From positions 5,518,001 to 5,582,000 of the forward strand of contig CP082844.1 of assembly GCA_019930625.1 (NCBI GenBank): DNA of 64,000 bases. Direction: 5' to 3'. A model generated the notes under the pieces. The model did not search any database and was not told where the DNA came from. It saw nothing but the letters and a program-made list of their open reading frames with translations. Positions within the stretch are counted from its first letter, which is position 1, and every line of letters starts with the position of its first letter. The translations under genes were made by a program, and so were the position numbers. This DNA is from Nocardia asteroides. Its GTDB lineage: Bacteria > Actinomycetota > Actinomycetes > Mycobacteriales > Mycobacteriaceae. This document shows, piece by piece, positions 54,168-61,200 of this stretch.

Positions 54168-55415
54168 TCAGTATGTAGCGTCTGGTGCCGGATGGTCGTC
54201 GACTGGTGGGTGGCGGTGTAACCAGGTGGCGTAACGCTGGGCCAAGGGCGCGGCGGTGAGACCGTGGGTCAAGACCGAGAGCCCGATCGTGACGACGGCG
54301 GTGGCGAGGAGCAGATTCTGGTGGGGTAGTTCTTGGTGTTCTTCCAGGATCAGGATTACGAAGACGATGGTGGCCAGCCCACGAGGGCCGAACCAGCCGA
54401 CGAAGGCGACGGTCGAGACACGGGCGTGTGTGCCGAGCATCGACAATCCGACGGGGAATATCCGGACCGCGGTCAGGCTCAACACGGCGTACCCGAACAC
54501 GCTCCAGGACAGGTGCCCGAGGGCGGGGCCGAGCAGCACGGCACCGAACACGATGAAGGTCACGGCATTGAACAAGTCACCGGCGTCGTCGAGTAGGTCG
54601 GCCGGTACATCGCCGTTCACGTTACGGCGGCAGATCCTCCCGAAGGCCAGGCCGCCGACGAAGGCGGCGATGAAACCCGACCCGCCGACCGGTACGGCGA
54701 CGGTGTAGGCAAGCGCGGCGGCGGCGAGGGGAACGATCTGCGTCCATGCCCGGTCGATCGTGTGGTGCCGCCCGGCAGAGATCAGAATTACCGCGGCGAT
54801 TGTCCCGGCACCGACACCGGCCGCGATGCCGTACCCGACTTGTTCGCCGACCAACCGAGCGGCAGCGCCGTGGCCGATGGCGTCGGCTTCGGTCTGGGCG
54901 AGTGCCAGCACGATCAAGAACAAGGGCACGCAGATTCCGTCGTTGAGGCCACTTTCGACGTTCAACCCTTGCCGCACTCGCCAGGGTAGGACCGGCAGCG
55001 TGACCACGGCCTGCCCGAGGGCAGCGTCGGTGGGGGCAAGGACTACCGCAAGCAGGAGCGCTTCGGACCAGGTGAGTTCACTCAGCACGATAAGCGCCGC
55101 ACCGAACCCTGCCACGATCGTCAATGGCAGACCGATGCCGAGCAACCGGGCCGGCAAGGAGATCGCGGCCCGGAGCGCGGTCAGGTCCACTTGCGAGGCG
55201 TCGGAGAACAACACCAACGCGAGCGTGATCTCGGCCAGGAGTTTGACGGTCTCGGCGGTAGCTTCCACCTCGATCAGCCCCATCGCCGTGCTTCCGAGTA
55301 CGAGACCACCAGCGGTGAAGATGATCGGCGCGGTGATCGGCGTACCCGTGATACGCCCGGAGATCGCCGCGAAAGCGAGCAGCATCGCAGTGATCGCGGG
55401 TAGTGCCCACATCAC
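54168..55415 (-). CDS. CPA1-type cation:proton antiporter
   Basis: 415 residues from GTG (ATG follows at once). About 12 helices and CPA1 ion-site sequence LNVESGLNDGICVPLFLIVL with the essential Asp are visible, plus ALLLAVVLAPTDAALGQAVV, whose TD sits where CPA1 has it. FVGWFGPRGLATIVFVILIL follows. It exchanges Na+ or K+ for H+ at the cytoplasmic membrane, helping pH and salt homeostasis. The C-terminus is short (HRHPPVDDHPAPDATY), with no TrkA-C or USP domain. Confidence 0.88.
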   Translation of the reverse strand: MMWALPAITAMLLAFAAISGRITGTPITAPIIFTAGGLVLGSTAMGLIEVEATAETVKLLAEITLALVLFSDASQVDLTALRAAISLPARLLGIGLPLTIVAGFGAALIVLSELTWSEALLLAVVLAPTDAALGQAVVTLPVLPWRVRQGLNVESGLNDGICVPLFLIVLALAQTEADAIGHGAAARLVGEQVGYGIAAGVGAGTIAAVILISAGRHHTIDRAWTQIVPLAAAALAYTVAVPVGGSGFIAAFVGGLAFGRICRRNVNGDVPADLLDDAGDLFNAVTFIVFGAVLLGPALGHLSWSVFGYAVLSLTAVRIFPVGLSMLGTHARVSTVAFVGWFGPRGLATIVFVILILEEHQELPHQNLLLATAVVTIGLSVLTHGLTAAPLAQRYATWLHRHPPVDDHPAPDATY

Positions 55416-55653
55416 CGTGACATCGCCTCACCCCTGTTCGGTGAACCTCGCCGGATGTCCAGACGTTGTCGAGGTAGTACAGCAGTGGCTGGCCGCAGAA
55501 CCGCGAAGACGTCTTCACCGCGAGAACTCCGGATTCCGTCGCCATCGCATATCTTTCCGGTTCGACGAGGCGCCATGGATCTTGGTCGATCCGTAGGTAC
55601 AGAGGTCGGACGACTCCCACCCGAGCCAGGCGGTATGGAACCTCGATCGACAA
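55416..55653 (-). pseudogene. Possible GntR/UTRA-domain remnant
   Basis: The minus strand, in one frame, reads ESGVLAVKTSSRFCGQPLLY followed by YLDNVWTSGEV. This resembles the UTRA domain of GntR regulators (LxVRTSxxxxGxPLxYxxDxWxPxxV). No HTH or start is present, and the frame then runs into the antiporter gene in a different register. Low confidence. The rest of the gap to 56040 has no gene. Confidence 0.3.
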
Positions 55654-56040
55654 CAGACTGCTCCGGCGCCGGCTGCGCGCGCATCACCCGCAACAGGTGA
55701 TGGCGGGAGATGGACGAAGCGCAATGGCCTGCCCGCGGCTCGACGGTCGCGCCCCTGCTTCTCACCGGAGTTATCGCCGTGTCCCCGGTATTTCGGCGTC
55801 GAGGGAGGACGATGATTTCGTTGCGGGCCCGAGTGCATCTACCGGCTCGACCTCGCCCCGTGGCGTCGGCCCGGCGAGCCGGAGCTCCAGGGCATTCTCC
55901 CCGAAGCAGAATTCAACGCGCATGTCACTTCACCCAGAACTAGTGATTCCCGATAATATTCGTACTCGTGACCCGGCGGCTGCGGTTTCTGGGCGAGCGA
56001 GGTCTAGCGCGGATAGTGTCGATTCTGTTTGAATTGTTGT

Positions 56041-56874
56041 GTGTGCCGGTGGATGGCGTATTCGGGTGAGCCGATCCTTGCCGAGGATCTGTTGTTCCGC
56101 CCTGAACATTCCCTGATCGATCAGAGTCTGCACTCACGTCTGGGAGAGACCACCACCAACGGTGACGGCTTCGGTGTCGGCTGGTACGGCTTGGGCACCG
56201 AACCGGCGGTCTACAAGGGCATCGAACCGGCCTGGAACGACAGCAATCTGCGGGAAGTCGCCGGTCAGATCCGAACATCGATGTTGCTCTCCCACGTGCG
56301 ATCCTCGACGGGGACCGCCGTGCAACGCAGCAATTGTCATCCGTTTCGGCACGGGAAATGGTTGTGGGTGCACAACGGCGTCCTACGCGGTTTCCGCGAG
56401 ATCAGGCGCGACCTGTTGATGGCCGTCGACCCGGTACTCTTTTCCGACATCGAGGGTTCCACGGATACGGAAGCTCTGTTCTACCTTGCTCTGACGTTCG
56501 GTCTCGTCGATGATCCCTTCGATGGTGTCGCCCGCGCGGTCGGCTTCGTCGAAGATGTCGGGCACGCGAACAAGGTCGAGCATCCGGTTCAGATGACCGT
56601 CGCGACCACCAACGGCGAATTCTTGTGGGTCTTCCGATATTCCAGCGAGCGGCAAACGCGGTCATTATTCTTCTCCACCGAGCTCTCCCAGCTGCGCGCC
56701 CTGCACCCGGAAATCGAGGTTCTGCGCGAACTGGGCGGCGAAACCCGTTTCGTGGTGTCCGAGCCCCTGCGCGACCTCGAGGGCGCGTGGAACGAAGTGC
56801 CGGAATCGTCGGCGGCGGTGGTGGGACCCGGCACCGCCGAGATTCGGGCCTTTGCGCCGATCTCACCGGTCTGA
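56041..56874 (+). CDS. Class II glutamine amidotransferase (EgtC/YafJ-like)
   Basis: 277 residues if translation begins at GTG 56041, giving M-C-RWMAYSG so that Cys2 becomes the N-terminal nucleophile. The more upstream in-frame TTG at 56029 would bury the Cys. Typical motifs are RLGETTTNGDGFGVGWYGLG, LLSHVRSSTGTAVQRSNCHP, WLWVHNGVLRGFREI and GSTDTEALFYLAL. The family includes gamma-glutamyl hydrolases such as EgtC of ergothioneine biosynthesis. No egt genes are next to it, so the substrate is open. There is no clear ribosome site; it may be leaderless. Confidence 0.85.
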   Translation: MCRWMAYSGEPILAEDLLFRPEHSLIDQSLHSRLGETTTNGDGFGVGWYGLGTEPAVYKGIEPAWNDSNLREVAGQIRTSMLLSHVRSSTGTAVQRSNCHPFRHGKWLWVHNGVLRGFREIRRDLLMAVDPVLFSDIEGSTDTEALFYLALTFGLVDDPFDGVARAVGFVEDVGHANKVEHPVQMTVATTNGEFLWVFRYSSERQTRSLFFSTELSQLRALHPEIEVLRELGGETRFVVSEPLRDLEGAWNEVPESSAAVVGPGTAEIRAFAPISPV

Positions 56875-57154
56875 GTTCGGAGATCAGCACAACGCCGATA
56901 TCGAGTAAGGTTACCGACTCGGGCCTGGATGGATGCCGCTCATCGAGGACAGATCACGGACCTCCTCGATGTCAGTGGCAGCAGATGCGCAACCGCCCGA
57001 CCGCGGCTATCGGCCGGGCGGGGCAGCGCGTCTCAGGAATCGGTGAAGATCCCGCTGGTGGTGACGTCCTACAGTCACGTGCCGCCCGAATTCCTGAACC
57101 GAGTCAACGGATCGACGGGCCGCCCCGAGTACCGAACAGCCGGGTGCTGCCGAC

Positions 57155-57520
57155 TCAGTTCGTGTGTGGGTGGTTCTTGTGCGGGTGCCTGATGGAGTCG
57201 CCACCTTTTGTCTCGTGCAACCGGCCGAACCGGCTGGCGAGCAGATGCGCCATGCTCTCGGCCGCGCCCCGGCAGGCGTCATCGATCGTCGCGGCGTTGT
57301 GGGTCACCGCGACCGGCTGCTGACCGGTTGGACGAGCCTGCAGCACGCATCGCTTGTCGTCCGGTCCGCCTTTGCCCGCGTTCTGGTCACTGAGGTGGGC
57401 TTCCACGCTGGTGATCTGGTCGCTGAAGCGCTCGAGCGTCGACGCGATCTCCTCCTCGACGTGCCGGATCAGCTTTTCGCCGCTGTCGATGTTGCTGTCG
57501 GTGTTGACCTGAATCTGCAT
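57155..57520 (-). CDS. HPF/RaiA-like ribosome-associated protein
   Basis: About 121 residues from ATG at 57520 (four residues further upstream are possible). MQIQVNTDSNIDSGEKLIRH then VEEEIASTLERFSDQITSVE matches the S30AE/HPF beta-alpha-beta fold; HLSDQNAGKGGPDDKRCVLQ and IDDACRGAAESMAHLLASRF complete it. Such proteins dock in the 30S decoding channel and promote hibernation. It is short, without the C-terminal dimerisation domain of long HPF. Its tail is His-rich (IRHPHKNHPHTN). Likely stress-induced. Confidence 0.78.
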   Translation of the reverse strand: MQIQVNTDSNIDSGEKLIRHVEEEIASTLERFSDQITSVEAHLSDQNAGKGGPDDKRCVLQARPTGQQPVAVTHNAATIDDACRGAAESMAHLLASRFGRLHETKGGDSIRHPHKNHPHTN

Positions 57521-57689
57521 GTGCGCATCCATTCCGGTAGGTGGCGACTGTTACTCGGACGGAAGCGGATGATGTTCGTCATCGACTCCACCGCCGTTGC
57601 CTGCTCCGCGTATACCCCCGGTACCCGCCGTAATCCCCGATGATCATCGGACCGAGCGGGCTGGGGCGCCGAAATGGTGATGACCAGCC

Positions 57690-58125
57690 TCGGCTGGTGG
57701 AGGTCATGGTCGACAACGCGGGAGTCATGCCGCTGTCGCCGTTGAGCGCGTTGACAGTCGACGAATGGAACCGCGTGCTGGATGTCAACGTAGGCGGAGT
57801 GCTCCACGGCATCGCCGCCGCGCTTCCGGTCATGCAAGGCAGGGCGGCGGGCACTTCGTAAACCTCGCTTCGGTCGGCGCCTACGAGGTCGTCCCCAGCG
57901 CGGCGGTCTACCATCACGGCCGATCCGGTGGCCAGCGGCTCGGTTGCCGGAGAGGGCGGGTGTTGCCGCCGGTCAGCTATCCCGCAGTTCGCTCCCGAGC
58001 CGGGTCCAAGCGGGTGCCGGAACCGGGGTTGGGCGTTGATGTCGGACCAACCGCGGTGAAATCGCCCGGCGCTCGCTATCGCCGACCAGATCGTGGAACT
58101 CGGGATCCTCCGAACCGCTGGTAGA
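57690..58125 (+). pseudogene. Short-chain dehydrogenase remnant
   Basis: One frame reads VDNAGVMPLSPLSALTVDEW, then NRVLDVNVGGVLHGIAAALP, the NAG motif and mid-region of an SDR. A frameshift near 57845 moves to HFVNLASVGAYEVVPSAAVY in another frame; the following active-site Tyr-x3-Lys region is disrupted (VYHHGRSGG). A fragment like a C-terminus (IADQIVELGILRTAGR) occurs near 58075. The N-terminal Rossmann motif is absent. Clearly a dead gene, directly upstream of the PKS. Confidence 0.6.
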
Positions 58126-58154
58126 CATCTGAAGCCGACCTACGAATCCCGCAC

Positions 58155-58183
58155 TTTACATAGGCAATTCAGCGGGGATACCA
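58155..58183 (+). promoter_or_regulatory. Possible promoter for the PKS gene
   Basis: TTTACA (58155-58160) and GATACC (from 58178), separated by 17 bp, in an AT-richer stretch about 80 bp before the PKS start. The -10 match is only partial. The ribosome site GGAGGT at about 58247-58252 lies 10-11 nt before GTG 58263. Confidence 0.25.
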
Positions 58184-58262
58184 TCTGGTCTGATTCGGGC
58201 GAGCCGCCGGTCGGGCATCGGATATGCCACGAACTAGATTGTTGCTGGAGGTAGCTTCACCC

Positions 58263-61200
58263 GTGTTGTCCTGGTCTATGGAAGCTGTCCGGGACTGGCT
58301 CATAGCTAGAACCGCCGCCCTCAGTGGGTTGGATCCCCTTGCGATCGATGGACGTGAGCCGTTTACCAGCTACGGGCTCGACTCGCTGATGTTGACGGTG
58401 CTCGCCGACGAATTGAGTGAGGCAGGGGGACACCCCGTTTCGCCAGTCCTGTTTTGGGCGCATCCGTCGCCGATCACTCTGGCGCGCAGGCTGACCGGAG
58501 CCGCCTCGACGTCACCGGTGCAGCGCGAAACGCCGGATCAACAGCTTTCGATCGCCATCGTCGGTCTTTCTTGCCGGTTCCCCGGCGCTCCCGACCCGAT
58601 GGCATTCTGGCGATTACTCAGCTCGGGCGCCGACGCGCTCACCGAACCGCCGGATGGTCGATGGCGCGACGGTCCGCCGCGCGGCGGGTTCCTCGACCGG
58701 ATCGACGAGTTCGACCCGGAGTTCTTCGGTATATCTCCCCGTGAGGCTCCGCACGTCGACCCGCAGCAACGGCTCATGCTCGAACTGATGCAGGAAGCTC
58801 TCGATGACGCGGGCATTCCGCCCAGCGGTCTCGAAGGCAGCCGGACCGGAGTTTTCGTTGGTGCGATGTGGAGTGAGTACGGAGCGGGAATTCGCGCGGA
58901 CCCCGACCTGGTCACCCAGCACACCTTGGCCGGAGGCGATCCGAGCATTATTCCCGCCCGATTGTCCTACACGCTCGGTGCGCGCGGCCCGAGTCTTCAG
59001 GTGAACACCGCATGCTCGTCGTCACTGGTAGCGGTCCACCTCGCGGCGCAGAGCCTGCGTGAAGGCGAGTGCGATCTCGCCTTGGTCGGTGGTGTGAGCC
59101 TGATGCTCGCGCAGGACACGGTGCACGCACTGTCCCGGCTCGGCGCGCTGGCACCAGACGGGCGGTCCAAGGCGTTCGACGCGCGTGCGGATGGATACGG
59201 CCGCGGCGAAGGTGGCGGGATGGTCGTACTCAAGCCGCTCGATCGGGCGCTCGCCGACGGTAGTCCGATTCACGGTGTGCTCAAGGGCAGCGCGGTCAAC
59301 CACGACGGATTCAGTAACGGCCTGACCGCGCCGAGCCCGCTGGCCCAGGAATCCCTGCTGCGCAGCGCTTATCGCCGAGCGGGGGTTGCGCCTGCCGAGG
59401 TCGGGTACGTCGAAGCGCACGGAACGGGAACGGCGCTCGGTGACCCGATCGAGGCGAGCGCGCTGGGCGCGGTGCTCGGCGCGGGCCGGTCTCGCGACCA
59501 GCTGCTGCCGGTCGGTTCGGTCAAAAGCGCGATCGGCCATCTCGAGCCTGCGGCCGGGATCGCCGGGCTGATCAAGGTGCTGCTGGCGATGCGGCATCGC
59601 ACCGTGCCGCCATGCGGCCAGTTCGAGGAAGCCAACCCGAATATCCCTCTCGGTGAATGGGGTTTGCGGGTGCCTACGCGGGCGGAACGGTGGCACGGTG
59701 ACGCAGAGGGCCGCCTCGTCGCCGGGGTGAGTGCGTTCGGCTTCGGCGGCACGAACTGCCATGTGGTCCTCGAGAGCGGCGATTACGCTCCGGTCTGCCT
59801 GTTGCCCCTTGCCGCGGGCACCGAAGACGGCCTCCGTGCCGCGGCGCGGGAGCTGGCGTCCGCTCGGGACCTGACGCCGATCGCCCGACTGTGCGCCGCC
59901 GCGTCGGTCGAGGCGGACGGCTCGCACCGGCTCGCACTGTCCGTTCGCGACCGCGACGATATCGCCACGGGCGCCGAGAAATTCCTCAGCGGCCGTGCCG
60001 GGGCTGGAATCAGCACCGGGATTGTCGACCGCGACCGGCCGAAGATCATGTTTCTGTTCGGCGGCCAGGGTGGGCAGTGGACCGGGATGGGTGCGCCGTT
60101 GTTGCGTGAGCCCGCGTTCCGCTCGGCCATCATGCGGTGCGAGACCGCGCTGCGCCCACACGTCGACTGGTCCCTCACCCGGCTGCTGACCTCAGCCGAC
60201 GAGAGCTGGATCGAGCGTACTGAGCTGGCCCAGCCGGCGATCTTCGCGATGCAGATCGCCCTGACCCACCTGTGGCGATCACAGGGAGTCGAGCCGGATG
60301 CCGTCGCTGGGATGAGCATGGGTGAAGTCGCCGCCGCGCACGTCGCCGGAGCGATCACTCTCGATGATGCCGCGCTGATCATGTGCAGGCGCAGCGCGAT
60401 CGCCGCCAGACTGTCCGGCCACGGCGGAATGGCCGTGCTCGACCTGTCCGCTGAGGACACGAACGACCTGCTGTCCCGGCACGGCGGTGACGTATGGGTC
60501 GCAGGCAGCGCGAGCCCGGGATCCACGGTCGTCTCCGGTGATCGATCGGCGATCGAGGCGATACGGGACGAACTCGCCGCGCGCTCGGTCGCGTCGGCAT
60601 GGATCAGGGTCGACTACGCCTCGCACAGTCCCTACGTCGACTCGGTGCTGCCCGACTTACGGGCCGCGCTCGCTGACCTGCGGCCCGGCGAGACCCGGAT
60701 ACCGTTCTACTCCGCGGCCACCGGGGCGCAGATGAAGGGCGCGCTGCTCGATGCCGAGCACTGGGTGCGCACCGAACGCGAACCATGGCGATTCGACACC
60801 GTAATGGGACACCTGCTCGCCGGGGGCCGCCAGATCTTCGTCGACGTGGACCCGCATCCGATCCTCACGTCGGTGGTCGAGCAGCACGGCGGCACGGCGC
60901 TGCCGACATTGCGCCGTGCGGACCGCGACCGCTCGACCTTGATCGACTCGATGGGCGCGCTGTACACCCTGGGCGCCGCCCAGCCGCCGCCGGACCGGGG
61001 CCGGACGGAGTTGCTGGTGCTCTCCGCCCGCTCTCGCGATTCCCTGCTGGCATCGGCGGCCACGATGGCACGCGAACTCAGCGATGCCGACGACATCGCC
61101 CTGCGCGATTTGTGTTACACGGCCGCGGTGCGGCGGGACCACCACGAATACCGGCTCGCGGTGACGGGTTCATCTTCGAAGGAGCTGGCCGATTCATTGC

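Noticed and set aside
59022..60161. Minus-strand open frame opposite the KS
   Set aside because: No motif and no ribosome site; it overlaps the conserved KS active-site region on the other strand.
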